From assembly GCF_023195925.1 (NCBI RefSeq), contig NZ_JALPRE010000019.1:1-64000 (forward strand): DNA of 64,000 nucleotides, read 5' to 3'. Under the pieces are notes generated by a model. That model had not been told where the DNA came from, did not search any database, and worked only from the letters and a program-made list of their open reading frames with translations. Each line of letters starts with the position of its first letter. Position 1 is the first letter of the stretch. Source of the stretch: Aquimarina acroporae. Its GTDB lineage: Bacteria > Bacteroidota > Bacteroidia > Flavobacteriales > Flavobacteriaceae. The translations under genes and the position numbers were made by a program. This document shows, in pieces, positions 34,425-44,491 of this stretch.

Positions 34425-36983
34425 TTAAGAGCCTGCAGACTCTTCGGCTTTCTTAATATTTATAGTTAATTCTCCAGCATCTTCATCCATATCCATAAAT
34501 ATACTATCTCCTTCTTGCAATTGTGCATTAATAATTTCCTCGGCTAGAGCATCTTCAATATATTTTTGGATAGCTCTTTTCAACGGTCTTGCACCATATT
34601 GCTTATCAAAACCTTTTTCGGTGATATAATCTTTAGCTTTTTCACTAAGGGTAAGATCATAACCTAGACCTTTGATTCTACCATAAAGTTTATCAAGCTC
34701 AATATCGATAATCTTATGAATATCTTCTCGTTCAAGAGCGTTGAATACAATTACATCGTCTACTCTGTTCAAAAATTCAGGAGCAAATGCCTTTTTAAGT
34801 GCGTTTTCAATAACACCTTTGGCATAATCTTCGGCTTGAGATTTCTTGGCAGTCGTACCAAAACCAACTCCTTGTCCGAAATCCTTCAATTTACGAGCTC
34901 CAATATTAGAGGTCATGATGATAATGGTATTTCGGAAATCAATTTTGCGTCCAAGACTATCTGTTAAGTATCCGTCATCTAAAACCTGAAGCATCATATT
35001 GAATACATCTGGATGCGCTTTTTCAATTTCATCTAACAGGATTACAGAATAAGGTTTTCTTCTTACTTTTTCGGTAAGTTGTCCTCCTTCTTCATATCCA
35101 ACATATCCTGGAGGTGCTCCTATTAACCTTGAAACAGCAAATTTTTCCATGTATTCACTCATATCGATACGAATAAGAGTGTCTTCACTATCAAAAAGTT
35201 CTTTGGCTAAGACTTTAGCAAGTTGGGTTTTACCAACCCCTGTCTGACCAAGGAAAATGAAAGAGCCAATAGGTTTGTTAGGGTCTTTAAGCCCAGCACG
35301 GTTACGTTGTATAGCTTTAACAACTTTGCTTACTGCTTCATCTTGACCAATTACCTTACCTTTAATAAGTTCAGGTAATTCTGCAAGTTTGTTACTTTCG
35401 GTTTGAGCAATACGATTTACAGGTATTCCTGTCATCATTGAAACTACATCTGCTACATTTTCCTCATCAACTGTTTCTTTATGTAGTTTTGATTCTTTTT
35501 CCCATTGTTCTTGCGCAACACTAAGCTCTTTTTCAAGATTCTTTTCGTCATCTCTTAGTTTTGCAGCTTCTTCATACTTTTGTTTCTTAACAACACTATT
35601 TTTAAGTTCTCTAACTTCTTCAAGCTTTTTTTCTAAATCAAGAATCTTTTTAGGAACATCAATATTGGTAATATGAACTCTGGAACCAGCCTCGTCCAAA
35701 GCATCAATAGCTTTGTCTGGTAAGAAACGATCTGTCATGTATCGGTTTGTAAGTTTTACACAAGCTTCAATGGCTTCAGGTGTGTAGCTTACATTATGAT
35801 GCTCTTCGTATTTTTCCTTAATATTATTAAGGATTTCGATAGTTTCCTCAATATTTGTAGGTTCTACAATGACTTTTTGGAAACGTCTTTCTAAAGCACC
35901 ATCTTTTTCTATATATTGTCTGTATTCATCAAGTGTAGTAGCTCCTATACATTGAATTTCACCTCTGGCCAATGCTGGCTTAAACATATTAGAAGCGTCT
36001 AAACTACCGGTAGCACCTCCAGCACCTACGATCGTGTGAATTTCATCTATGAAGAGAATAATATCGTCATTCTTTTCTAATTCATTCATGACCGCCTTCA
36101 TGCGCTCCTCAAACTGTCCTCTATACTTCGTTCCGGCTACCAAACTAGCAAGATCTAGAGTAACAACTCTTTTGTCAAAAAGTATACGTGATACTTTACG
36201 CTTTACGATTCTTAGGGCTAAGCCTTCAGCAATAGCAGATTTACCAACTCCAGGTTCTCCTATAAGAAGCGGGTTGTTTTTCTTTCTTCGGCTAAGTATC
36301 TGTGATACTCTTTCTATTTCTTTTGATCTACCTACAACAGGGTCAAGTTTACCTTCTTCTGCCATAGCTGTAAGATCACGTCCAAAATTATCTAAAACAG
36401 GAGTTTTAGATTTTTTACCAGCTTTGCTACCACCAGAAGGTGAGTTGAAAGGGTTTTCTTTTGAACTGTCTCCAGACAAATCGTCATCATCTTCAGAGAA
36501 AGATTCGGCTTTTGGATTGTCTAGGTATTCGTCTTCGTTAGCAATCATATATTTAAATTGGTCTTTAACGTTATCATAATCTACTTTTAAACGATTTAAA
36601 AGTTTCGTGGTTGGATCATTTTCATTTCTTAAGATACACAGCAAAAGGTGCGCTGTATTAATCGAAGAACTTTGAAACAGTTTAGCTTCAAGAAATGTAG
36701 TCTTTAAAGCTCTCTCTGCTTGTCGGGTTAGGTGAAGGTTCTTTTTTTCGTTTGAAGCAACTGCAACATTAGGATTGGCGGGGCTTAGAATTTCAACCTT
36801 TCTTCGCAAATTGGTTAAATCTATATCTAAGGCATCAAGGATACTGATTGCTTTTCCACTTCCGTCGCGCAATAACCCTAACATAAGATGCTCCGTGCCA
36901 ATAAAGTCATGCCCTAATCGAAGGGCTTCCTCTTTACTATAAGCAATTACATCTTTAACTCTAGGTGAAAAATTATCATCCAT
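34425..36983 (-). CDS. clpC: ATP-dependent Clp protease ATP-binding subunit ClpC
   Basis: An AAA+ unfoldase of 852 residues that feeds substrates to ClpP. Order: ClpN double repeat (about 1-140), an acidic/Ser-rich linker (about 150-190, SEDDDDLSGDSSKE), and AAA-1 with Walker A GEPGVGKSA and Walker B ILFIDEIH. Then come a UVR/coiled-coil middle region (about 425-480), AAA-2 with GQTGVGKTQ and VILLDEIE, and the ClpB-type D2 small domain. Adapter binding through the N domain and the middle domain is known for ClpC. The lid sequence after AAA-2 and the total length are normal. Confidence 0.95.
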   Translation of the reverse strand: MDDNFSPRVKDVIAYSKEEALRLGHDFIGTEHLMLGLLRDGSGKAISILDALDIDLTNLRRKVEILSPANPNVAVASNEKKNLHLTRQAERALKTTFLEAKLFQSSSINTAHLLLCILRNENDPTTKLLNRLKVDYDNVKDQFKYMIANEDEYLDNPKAESFSEDDDDLSGDSSKENPFNSPSGGSKAGKKSKTPVLDNFGRDLTAMAEEGKLDPVVGRSKEIERVSQILSRRKKNNPLLIGEPGVGKSAIAEGLALRIVKRKVSRILFDKRVVTLDLASLVAGTKYRGQFEERMKAVMNELEKNDDIILFIDEIHTIVGAGGATGSLDASNMFKPALARGEIQCIGATTLDEYRQYIEKDGALERRFQKVIVEPTNIEETIEILNNIKEKYEEHHNVSYTPEAIEACVKLTNRYMTDRFLPDKAIDALDEAGSRVHITNIDVPKKILDLEKKLEEVRELKNSVVKKQKYEEAAKLRDDEKNLEKELSVAQEQWEKESKLHKETVDEENVADVVSMMTGIPVNRIAQTESNKLAELPELIKGKVIGQDEAVSKVVKAIQRNRAGLKDPNKPIGSFIFLGQTGVGKTQLAKVLAKELFDSEDTLIRIDMSEYMEKFAVSRLIGAPPGYVGYEEGGQLTEKVRRKPYSVILLDEIEKAHPDVFNMMLQVLDDGYLTDSLGRKIDFRNTIIIMTSNIGARKLKDFGQGVGFGTTAKKSQAEDYAKGVIENALKKAFAPEFLNRVDDVIVFNALEREDIHKIIDIELDKLYGRIKGLGYDLTLSEKAKDYITEKGFDKQYGARPLKRAIQKYIEDALAEEIINAQLQEGDSIFMDMDEDAGELTINIKKAEESAGS

Positions 36984-37333
36984 AAATAATCTCTTTCTTT
37001 TTCTTAATAACTAAAATAGTAATTTTTAGAATTACTAGGGCAAAAACTATTCCTTTTAATCGATCATTAACAAAAAAAACGTTGTAGGTTAATTTGTCAT
37101 GTCTAGTATTACACTAAGAATTTAGGAATTTTCTTTCCATTTTTTACATTTCCCGAGTAAATAGACAAAAAAAGCTGAAATAATCAAAACCTTCCTTTGC
37201 AGACTTATTAACTATTGGGTGTACTATAGTTGTTAATAAATTACGTATATTACATGGGGAAATACGTGTTAAAAACGTCTTAATTTACTTAAATTAGCGC
37301 GTTTATTAATTCAATTTTAGAAAAAAGTTTTTT
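36984..37333. other. 350-bp divergent intergenic region between clpC and gyrA
   Basis: No coding frame is apparent. On the clpC side a TTTG followed after about 21 bases by TAGTTTTTG (one base longer than the -7 consensus), both on the - strand, is a plausible promoter. On the gyrA side the AT-rich segment 37205-37320 holds short repeats of the type TACGT (TTACGTATATTAC, AAATACGTG, AAAACGTC), possibly a binding region, with no clear -7 box. Confidence 0.4.
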
Positions 37334-39877
37334 ATGACAGAAGGAGAAAAGCTGATACCTATCAATATTGAAGATGAGATGAAATCGGCCTACATCGATT
37401 ATTCGATGTCAGTTATTGTATCTCGTGCACTTCCAGATGTTAGGGATGGTCTTAAACCTGTGCATAGACGTGTATTATATGGTATGTATGAATTGGGGGT
37501 TAAAGCAAGTAGCGCCCATAAAAAATCTGCCAGAATTGTAGGGGAAGTTCTGGGTAAATATCACCCGCATGGAGATACATCAGTATATGATACCATGGTG
37601 AGGATGGCTCAGGAATGGAGTTTACGATACATGTTGGTAGATGGTCAAGGTAACTTTGGTTCTGTAGACGGTGATAGTCCGGCAGCAATGCGTTATACAG
37701 AGGCAAGAATGCGTAAGATATCTGAAGATATGCTTGCAGATATTGAAAAAGATACCGTTGATCATACTTTTAATTTTGATGATACTTTACAGGAGCCTAC
37801 TGTGCTTCCTACTCGAGTACCGGGTCTTTTGATTAACGGTGCTTCAGGTATTGCAGTTGGTATGGCTACCAATATGCCTCCTCATAACTTGAGCGAAGTA
37901 GTAGATGGTACCATTGCATATATAGATAATAATGATATCGAGATAGATGAGTTAATTACTCATATCAAAGCTCCAGATTTTCCAACAGGAGGTATCATCT
38001 ACGGGTATGACGGCGTAAGAGAAGCTTTCAAAACTGGTAGAGGAAGAATCGTAATGCGAGGAAAGGCTACCTTCGAAGAAGTGAATGGTAGAGAATGTAT
38101 CATTGTTACTGAAATACCATATCAGGTAAATAAAGCTGATATGATTAAGAAAACTGCAGATCTCGTTAATGATAAAAAGATCGATGGTATTTCTTCTATT
38201 CGAGATGAGTCGGATAGAAAAGGAATGCGTATCGTATATATCTTGAAGAGAGATGCGATTCCTAACATTGTATTAAACCTTTTATATAAATATACAGCTT
38301 TACAGTCATCTTTTAGTGTGAACAACATTGCTTTGGTAAATGGAAGACCACAGTTGTTGAATGTAAAAGAGATGATTCATCATTTTGTAGAACATCGACA
38401 TGAAGTTGTTGTTCGCAGAACAAAATTTGAACTTCGAAAAGCAGAGGAGAGAGCACACATTCTGGAAGGATTAATCATAGCTTCAGATAATATTGACGAA
38501 GTAATTGCGTTAATTCGAGCATCAGCCAATGCCGATGAAGCTAGAGAAAAGCTGATAGAACGTTTTAAGCTTACCGAAATTCAAGCCAAAGCAATTGTAG
38601 AAATGAGATTGCGTCAGCTTACAGGTCTGGAACAAGACAAGTTGCGAGCTGAGTATGATGAATTGATGAAGACTATTGAGGATTTAAAGGATATTCTTGA
38701 TAAAAAAGAACGTCGAATGGATATCATCAAAGAAGAACTTATCGAAGTAAAAGATAAGTACGGAGATGAGCGTCGTTCACAGATTGAATATGCAGGTGGA
38801 GATTTAAGTATAGAAGATATGATTCCTGATGAAAAAGTGGTGATCACTATTTCTCATGCGGGATACATAAAGCGTACATCTCTTACAGAGTATAAGAAGC
38901 AAAATAGAGGAGGAGTTGGTCAAAAAGGAAGTACTACCAGAAGTGAAGATTTCTTAGAGCACTTATTTGTTGGGACCAATCACCAGTATATGTTATTCTT
39001 CACTCAAAAAGGAAAATGTTTCTGGATGAGAGTCTATGAAATTCCTGAAGGAAGTAAGACCTCGAAAGGAAGAGCAATACAAAACCTGATAAATATCAGT
39101 ACCGATGATAAAGTAAAAGCATTTATTTGTACCAAAGATCTTAAGGATGAAGAGTACATCAATTCGCACTATGTCATAATGGCAACGAAAAAAGGTCAGG
39201 TCAAAAAGACATCTTTAGAGCAATATTCTCGTCCGAGAACAAATGGTATCAATGCGATTACTATTAAGGAAGATGATGAACTGCTTGAAGCTAAGTTAAC
39301 AGATGGTAAAAGTCAAGTGATGTTGGCAGTTAAATCTGGAAAGGCTATTCGATTCGAAGAAGAAAAAACCAGACCGATGGGTAGAGGTGCTTCTGGGGTA
39401 AGAGGTATTCGTCTTGCTGATGATAAGGATGAAGTAATCGGAATGGTAGCCGTTAATGATATGGAGAGTAACATTCTCGTGGTTTCTGAAAACGGTTATG
39501 GAAAGCGTTCTAAATTAGAAGATTATAGAATTACCAATAGAGGAGGTAAAGGAGTTAAAACAATCTCAGTTACCGATAAAACAGGTAATTTAGTAGCGAT
39601 AAAGAACGTTACAGATTTAGATGATCTAATGATTATAAATAAATCGGGTATCGCAATTAGACTATCTGTAGAAGATTTACGCGTTATGGGACGAGCTACA
39701 CAAGGTGTTCGTTTAATTAATTTGAAAGGTAAAGATTCTATCGCTGCGGTGGCCAAAGTAATGCATGATGAAGATGATATTGATCAGGTAGATGATGTAG
39801 AAGATACTGCAGAATCTGCTACGGATACTGATGTTGCTTCGGATGGCACGAATATTGATAAGAAAACTGAAGAATAA
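37334..39877 (+). CDS. gyrA: DNA gyrase subunit A
   Basis: A type II topoisomerase subunit of 847 residues. The winged-helix/tower domain has the catalytic Tyr in A-M-R-Y-T-E-A-R-M. The quinolone-region segment HPHGDTSVYDTMVRMAQ has Thr at the position equal to E. coli Ser83, an alternative seen in several wild-type bacteria, and keeps Asp at 87. The C-terminal beta-pinwheel has the GyrA-box-like K-K-G-Q-V and 'QNRGGVGQKGS' (a Q-R-R-G-G-K-G-type motif), distinguishing it from ParC. It ends in an acidic tail (about 812-847). The TPR gene follows after 30 bases and may be co-transcribed. Confidence 0.95.
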   Translation: MTEGEKLIPINIEDEMKSAYIDYSMSVIVSRALPDVRDGLKPVHRRVLYGMYELGVKASSAHKKSARIVGEVLGKYHPHGDTSVYDTMVRMAQEWSLRYMLVDGQGNFGSVDGDSPAAMRYTEARMRKISEDMLADIEKDTVDHTFNFDDTLQEPTVLPTRVPGLLINGASGIAVGMATNMPPHNLSEVVDGTIAYIDNNDIEIDELITHIKAPDFPTGGIIYGYDGVREAFKTGRGRIVMRGKATFEEVNGRECIIVTEIPYQVNKADMIKKTADLVNDKKIDGISSIRDESDRKGMRIVYILKRDAIPNIVLNLLYKYTALQSSFSVNNIALVNGRPQLLNVKEMIHHFVEHRHEVVVRRTKFELRKAEERAHILEGLIIASDNIDEVIALIRASANADEAREKLIERFKLTEIQAKAIVEMRLRQLTGLEQDKLRAEYDELMKTIEDLKDILDKKERRMDIIKEELIEVKDKYGDERRSQIEYAGGDLSIEDMIPDEKVVITISHAGYIKRTSLTEYKKQNRGGVGQKGSTTRSEDFLEHLFVGTNHQYMLFFTQKGKCFWMRVYEIPEGSKTSKGRAIQNLINISTDDKVKAFICTKDLKDEEYINSHYVIMATKKGQVKKTSLEQYSRPRTNGINAITIKEDDELLEAKLTDGKSQVMLAVKSGKAIRFEEEKTRPMGRGASGVRGIRLADDKDEVIGMVAVNDMESNILVVSENGYGKRSKLEDYRITNRGGKGVKTISVTDKTGNLVAIKNVTDLDDLMIINKSGIAIRLSVEDLRVMGRATQGVRLINLKGKDSIAAVAKVMHDEDDIDQVDDVEDTAESATDTDVASDGTNIDKKTEE

Positions 39878-39907
39878 TTTAAAATCCCAATTAAAAAAAA
39901 TCAAGTA

Positions 39908-41188
39908 ATGAAGACTAAAATTATCGTAGTATTATTTCTAACATTTAGTACTATTGGATTTTCTCAAAAACAAGGATTAAAAGCAGCAGCTAAAGCGCTT
40001 AAATCTGGAAATTTGGAAATAGCTGCTGATGCATTAAAAGCAGTTGAAGCACAGTTAGGGGCAGCAGACGAAAAAATGAAAGCGCAATATCATTTTTTAA
40101 ATGGTCAGGTATTAGCAGGATCTGCTGGTAAATCTTTGGAGAAAATAGAGGCTGCAGCTGCTGCATATTCAAAAGCAGTAGAAATCGAAAAAGCAGCTGG
40201 TAATTCAAAATATACTGCAGATGCTACTCTTAAGTTACAAACTTTACGTCAGTCTTTAATTGAAGATGCAATTAAGGCACAAAATGCTAAAGATTACAAA
40301 GGAGCTTCAGAAAAACTTTACCTAGGGTATAAAACTAATCCGCAGGATACTACCTATTTATACTATGCTGCTGGAAATGCAGTAAATGGTAAAGATTATG
40401 ATACTGCTTTAAAGTACTATAATGAATTAAAAGATTTAGGGTTTAGTGGTATAGCTACAGAGTATGTTGCTACTAATAAGGAAACTGGAGAAGTTGAGCC
40501 TTTCGATTCTAAACAAACTAGAGATCTTACGGTAAAAGCTGGAAATTATATCAAGCCAGAAGTTCGTAAAACTCCTTCTAAAAAAGGTGAGATAGCTAAG
40601 AATGTTGCACTAATTTACTTAACTCAGGGTAAAGATGAAGAAGCGCTTAAAGCTATCGAAGATGCAAAAGCTAATAATCCAAGTGATACTGCATTACTAC
40701 AAGCAGAAGCAGATGTATACTATAAGTTAGGTAATATTGCAAAGTATAAGGAGATTATGGAACAAATTGTTGCAAATGACCCTGAAAATGCAGATTTATT
40801 ATACAACCTTGGTGTAAGTGCAGGTCGTTTAGGTGATAATGAGCAAGCGAAGACTTACTACAAGAAAGCATTAGAATTAAGACCAGACTATGGTTCTGCT
40901 CAAATCAACATGGCGGCATTAATCCTTGATGATGCTCAAAAAGTTGTAACACAAATGAATGAGCTTGGTACTTCAAGTGCAGATTATAAGAAGTATGAAG
41001 TATTAAAGAAGCAGAAAGAAGATATGTATAGAGAGACTGTGCCTTATCTTGAAGGAGCATTAAAGTCTAAACCAGACAATGTAGATGCTGTTCGTACGCT
41101 TATGGAAATCTATTACCAATTGGATGATCCTAAGGCTGAAGATATGAAGAGCAAGCTTAAAGCATTAGAGGGTGGTTCTAATCCTTAA
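39908..41188 (+). CDS. Exported tetratricopeptide-repeat protein
   Basis: A 426-residue protein with a signal peptide (about 1-19, IGFSQ) and at least six TPR-like helix pairs throughout, including a canonical set at about 265-350 ('DLLYNLGVSAGRLGDNEQAKTYYKKALELRPDYGSAQINMA'). TPR arrays mediate protein contacts, and the partner is unknown. It is 30 bases downstream of gyrA, probably sharing its transcript, and is followed by a terminator. Confidence 0.85.
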   Translation: MKTKIIVVLFLTFSTIGFSQKQGLKAAAKALKSGNLEIAADALKAVEAQLGAADEKMKAQYHFLNGQVLAGSAGKSLEKIEAAAAAYSKAVEIEKAAGNSKYTADATLKLQTLRQSLIEDAIKAQNAKDYKGASEKLYLGYKTNPQDTTYLYYAAGNAVNGKDYDTALKYYNELKDLGFSGIATEYVATNKETGEVEPFDSKQTRDLTVKAGNYIKPEVRKTPSKKGEIAKNVALIYLTQGKDEEALKAIEDAKANNPSDTALLQAEADVYYKLGNIAKYKEIMEQIVANDPENADLLYNLGVSAGRLGDNEQAKTYYKKALELRPDYGSAQINMAALILDDAQKVVTQMNELGTSSADYKKYEVLKKQKEDMYRETVPYLEGALKSKPDNVDAVRTLMEIYYQLDDPKAEDMKSKLKALEGGSNP

Positions 41189-41207
41189 GAAATTAGAATA
41201 GTATAAT

Positions 41208-41238
41208 AAAAAACCAGGCCTTTAGCCTGGTTTTTTTT
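41208..41238 (+). terminator. Intrinsic terminator after the gyrA-TPR operon
   Basis: AAAACCAGGC, a short loop and GCCTGGTTTT followed by T's form a stem of about 10 bp, 20 bases after the TPR gene stop. Confidence 0.88.
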
Positions 41239-41342
41239 ATTATTGTGTTTTGCTAAGCAAAAATAAAAGAGGGAGGACGTTAATAGTAATCAAAGCTAGA
41301 AGGTTATTTGATCTTACAAAAATCACATATACTTCAAAAATA

Positions 41343-41373
41343 AAAAAGCCTACGTAAATAACGTAGGCTTTTA
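41343..41373 (-). terminator. Intrinsic terminator after pheT
   Basis: AAAAGCCTACGT and ACGTAGGCTTTT with a five-base loop (AAATA) form a 12-bp perfect stem; the T run lies on the - strand side, downstream of pheT. Confidence 0.85.
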
Positions 41374-41396
41374 AAAATTGATGTTTTGTATCGAAG

Positions 41397-43826
41397 TTAC
41401 CTTAGCTCAGCTCCTAATTTATTTTCAAAATTATGTTGAAGCTTTTTCATGATCTTATCAATTTGTTTATCAGTAAGTGTTTTGTTTTCATCTTGCAATG
41501 TAAAACTTACTGCATAAGACTTCTTTCCTTTGGGAAGATTGTTTCCTTGATATACGTCAAATAAGTTAACATCTTTCAATAATTGCTTTTCTGTTTGTTT
41601 AGCAATTGTATGTATTTCTTCAAATTTGATAGTTTCATCCAATAAAAGTGCAAAATCCCTTCTTACCTCTGGGAATTTAGGAATTTCAGTAAACTTAATC
41701 TTATTATGCTTAGCATATTGTAATACATTATCCCAATTGAAATCTGCATATAAGACTTCTTGAGTAATAGAGAAATGTTTCAATATAGATTTCTTTACGA
41801 TACCAAATTCAACCAACTTTGTTTTGCCAAGACTAAAAGAAAGTCCTTCAGACAGTAAATCGCTTTTTATTGGCGAACTTTTTAATTTAGATAAACCTAA
41901 ACGCTCTAAAACTAAAGTGATTATACCTTTTATATAGAAGAAATCGCTTGTCTCTTGGGTACCACTTATCCAACTTTCTGGAGTTCTGTTTCCAGAAACA
42001 ATAATACTAAGATGTTTGTTTTCTATACGGTCATCAGTATATTGGTGATATGTTTTGCCAAACTCAAATAATTTAAGGTCAGATCTTTTCCTGTTTATAT
42101 TATAGGATACAGCTTCAAGACCTGAAAATAACATAGATCGTCTTAAAACCGCCAGATCGTTACTTAGCGGATTCAACATTTTTACATTATTTTCTTCATT
42201 GAACTGTTCACTTAACGAGTTATAATCGGGAGAGGTAAGCGAATTGGCCATCATTTCATTAAATCCTTGACCTACCAACTGATTAGAGATAGTGTTTTGT
42301 ACATTATAGTCAGAGAATTTATCAATGTTAGCAATAGATGCATTTAACTTTTGAGTAAAATTGATATTGTTATATCCATATACCCTTAGAATTTCTTCTA
42401 TCACGTCTGCTTCTCTTTGCACATCATTGCGATACGATGGTATAGTTAACCCAATTCCGGTTTCGGTAACACTATTTACCTTTATATCTAGTGAAGAGAG
42501 AATACTTTTGATGGTATCCTGAGGAAGCTCTTCACCTATAAGCTTGGCTGCATTTTCGAAAGATAAAAATACTTGAAAATCCTCTATTTTCTTTGGGTAT
42601 AGATCTGTGATCTCACTAGAGATATTACCTCCTGCTAATTCCTGTATCAAAAGCGCTGCTCTCTTCAAAGCATATTCAGTAATATTTGGATCTATACCTC
42701 TTTCGAATCTAAATGAGGCATCGGTATTAAGACCGTGTCTTTTAGCAGTTTTTCTAACACTTACAGGGTTAAAATAAGCACTTTCTAAGAAAATAGAAGT
42801 AGTAGTTTCGGTTACTCCAGAGTTAATACCTCCAAAAACACCTGCTATACAAAGAGGTTTAACAGCATCACAGATCATTAAATCTTCTTCATGTAATTCT
42901 CGCTCAACCTCGTCTAGTGTAGTGAACTTGGTGTCTTTATCTAAAGTTTTAACTTCTATTTTATCTCCTTCTATATAATGTGAATCAAAAGCATGTAAAG
43001 GCTGTCCTAGCTCATGTAAAACGTAATTGGTAACATCTACCACATTGTTTTTTGGTGTAATTCCAATGGCTTTTAATCTATGCTGTAACCAGGAAGGCGA
43101 TTCTTTTATTTTAACGTCCGATATAGTAACCCCACAATATCTTGGAGCAAGATCAGCATCTTTAACTTCAATATCTATTTTATGTAGTCTATTTTCAACT
43201 CTGAAATTACTTACCGAAGGAGTAATTAACTCCATGTTGATATCCTTTTGTTGCAGCCCCGCTTTTAAATCTCTTGCAGTACCCCAATGACTCATGGCAT
43301 CTGCGCGATTAGGAGTCAACCCTATTTCAAAAACACTATCGTTTTCAACGTCAAAAATTTCAGAAGCTTTAGTTCCAACAGCGATATCTGCATCAAGAAC
43401 CATAATTCCATCATGACTGCTTCCAAGACCTAATTCGTCTTCTGCACAAATCATTCCGTGACTTTCTTCACCTCGTATCTTACCTTTTTTGATTACCCAT
43501 TCCTTGTCATTACCATCATATAATTTGGTTCCTATAGTTGCTACGGGAACCTTTTGTCCTGCTGCGACATTTGGTGCTCCACACACTATCTGAACAGGCT
43601 CGCCAGCTCCTAAATCTACTCTGGTTACTTTTAATTTATCGGCATTTGGGTGTTTTTCACAGCTCAACACTTGTCCAACTACGACACCTTCTAATCCCCC
43701 TTTTACACTTTGATAGGTTTCAATTCCTTCTACTTCTAGTCCAAGATCTGTAAGCAATTCTCCTGTTTTTTCTGCTTCCCAATCAAGGTTAATGAATTGT
43801 TTTAACCAGTTGTATGAAATTTTCAT
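41397..43826 (-). CDS. pheT: Phenylalanyl-tRNA synthetase beta subunit
   Basis: A synthetase beta chain of 809 residues. Order: N-terminal tRNA-binding (EMAP-like) domain (about 40-150, 'VVVGQVLSCEKHPNADKLKVTRVD'), B3/B4 editing domain (about 215-390), B5 domain (about 405-475), core synthetase-like domain (about 480-690, 'MLNPLSNDLAVLRRSML') and C-terminal anticodon-binding FDX-ACB domain (about 715-809, 'FPEVRRDFALLLDE'). Length is normal for the family. pheS is not adjacent. Confidence 0.95.
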   Translation of the reverse strand: MKISYNWLKQFINLDWEAEKTGELLTDLGLEVEGIETYQSVKGGLEGVVVGQVLSCEKHPNADKLKVTRVDLGAGEPVQIVCGAPNVAAGQKVPVATIGTKLYDGNDKEWVIKKGKIRGEESHGMICAEDELGLGSSHDGIMVLDADIAVGTKASEIFDVENDSVFEIGLTPNRADAMSHWGTARDLKAGLQQKDINMELITPSVSNFRVENRLHKIDIEVKDADLAPRYCGVTISDVKIKESPSWLQHRLKAIGITPKNNVVDVTNYVLHELGQPLHAFDSHYIEGDKIEVKTLDKDTKFTTLDEVERELHEEDLMICDAVKPLCIAGVFGGINSGVTETTTSIFLESAYFNPVSVRKTAKRHGLNTDASFRFERGIDPNITEYALKRAALLIQELAGGNISSEITDLYPKKIEDFQVFLSFENAAKLIGEELPQDTIKSILSSLDIKVNSVTETGIGLTIPSYRNDVQREADVIEEILRVYGYNNINFTQKLNASIANIDKFSDYNVQNTISNQLVGQGFNEMMANSLTSPDYNSLSEQFNEENNVKMLNPLSNDLAVLRRSMLFSGLEAVSYNINRKRSDLKLFEFGKTYHQYTDDRIENKHLSIIVSGNRTPESWISGTQETSDFFYIKGIITLVLERLGLSKLKSSPIKSDLLSEGLSFSLGKTKLVEFGIVKKSILKHFSITQEVLYADFNWDNVLQYAKHNKIKFTEIPKFPEVRRDFALLLDETIKFEEIHTIAKQTEKQLLKDVNLFDVYQGNNLPKGKKSYAVSFTLQDENKTLTDKQIDKIMKKLQHNFENKLGAELR

Positions 43827-43980
43827 TGATGCTCATTCTAAATTTAGTCGGTAAAGATAATATATTGAGCAGAGCAAACAAACAAGAATGTTAGGTTATA
43901 AATTATCTAATTGTGGTTTTTCTAGTAGTAGATATCTAATAAATTTTTGGTATCTTATTTGATGTGTATGTTGTTACATG

Positions 43981-44010
43981 TTGAATATCAAAAGTAAATG
44001 CTTATTTTTG
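43981..44010 (+). promoter_or_regulatory. Bacteroidota-type promoter before the basic exported protein gene
   Basis: TTG at 43981-43983 (-33) and TATTTTTG at 44003-44010 (-7, exact TAnnTTTG) are spaced 19 bases apart, 26 bases before the ATG at 44037. Confidence 0.6.
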
Positions 44011-44036
44011 GTAAAGAAAGCCCTAAATACTAAATT

Positions 44037-44336
44037 ATGAGAGGAATAAAACTAAGTATGTTGCTATTTGCTTTGATGCTTTTTGTTGGTCAAAATGCTG
44101 TTGCTCAAAAAAAAGTGGATAGAAATAAAAAGGAAGTAACTACAACCAAGGTTAGAAAAAAGACAGGAAAAGAAGAAGGGTCAGGAATGAAAGAAGCCGT
44201 TGCTAAGAAAAAAAGAACGTCTAGTAAAGAAGCTAAAAGAGATCGGGCAAGGCGTATAAGGGCAATTGCAGAGAAGAATAGAAGGCGCACAAAACCTTCA
44301 GAATCAAATAAGAATAGAAAAAATGGAGATAACTAG
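44037..44336 (+). CDS. Small exported, strongly basic protein
   Basis: A 99-residue protein with a signal peptide (about 1-24, NAVAQ). The remaining 75 residues are dominated by Lys and Arg (KKVDRNKKEVTTTKVRKK; KRDRARRIRAIAEKNRRR) with almost no hydrophobic residues, so the mature chain is probably disordered or a nucleic-acid or polyanion binder. No family is recognised. It has its own well-formed promoter and a hairpin terminator and seems to be a monocistronic unit. Confidence 0.65.
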   Translation: MRGIKLSMLLFALMLFVGQNAVAQKKVDRNKKEVTTTKVRKKTGKEEGSGMKEAVAKKKRTSSKEAKRDRARRIRAIAEKNRRRTKPSESNKNRKNGDN

Positions 44337-44360
44337 TAAATAGTTATTCTGTAATATTTA

Positions 44361-44399
44361 AAAAATGTCTGGGAGAAATATCTTTTTCTAGACATTTTT
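44361..44399 (+). terminator. Intrinsic terminator after the basic exported protein gene
   Basis: AAAAAATGTCT and AGACATTTTTT form an 11-bp stem around an internal GGGAGAAA...TTTTTC pairing, ending in T's. Confidence 0.8.
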
Positions 44400-44491
44400 T
44401 ATTTGAATTCTTTAAAAAAAGGACCTTTATTTACACCAAGATAATTTATAGTTATATCATTAGATACTAAGAAATATAGAATTATAAGAAC

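Noticed and set aside
36049..36579. 176-codon + strand frame inside clpC
   Set aside because: Ser/Leu-rich mirror of the ClpC coding strand; no independent evidence.
37110..37330. TACGT-like short repeats before gyrA as an origin or DnaA-box region
   Set aside because: No DnaA-box consensus array or dnaA/dnaN context was seen; these are just AT-rich promoter DNA with a few similar words.
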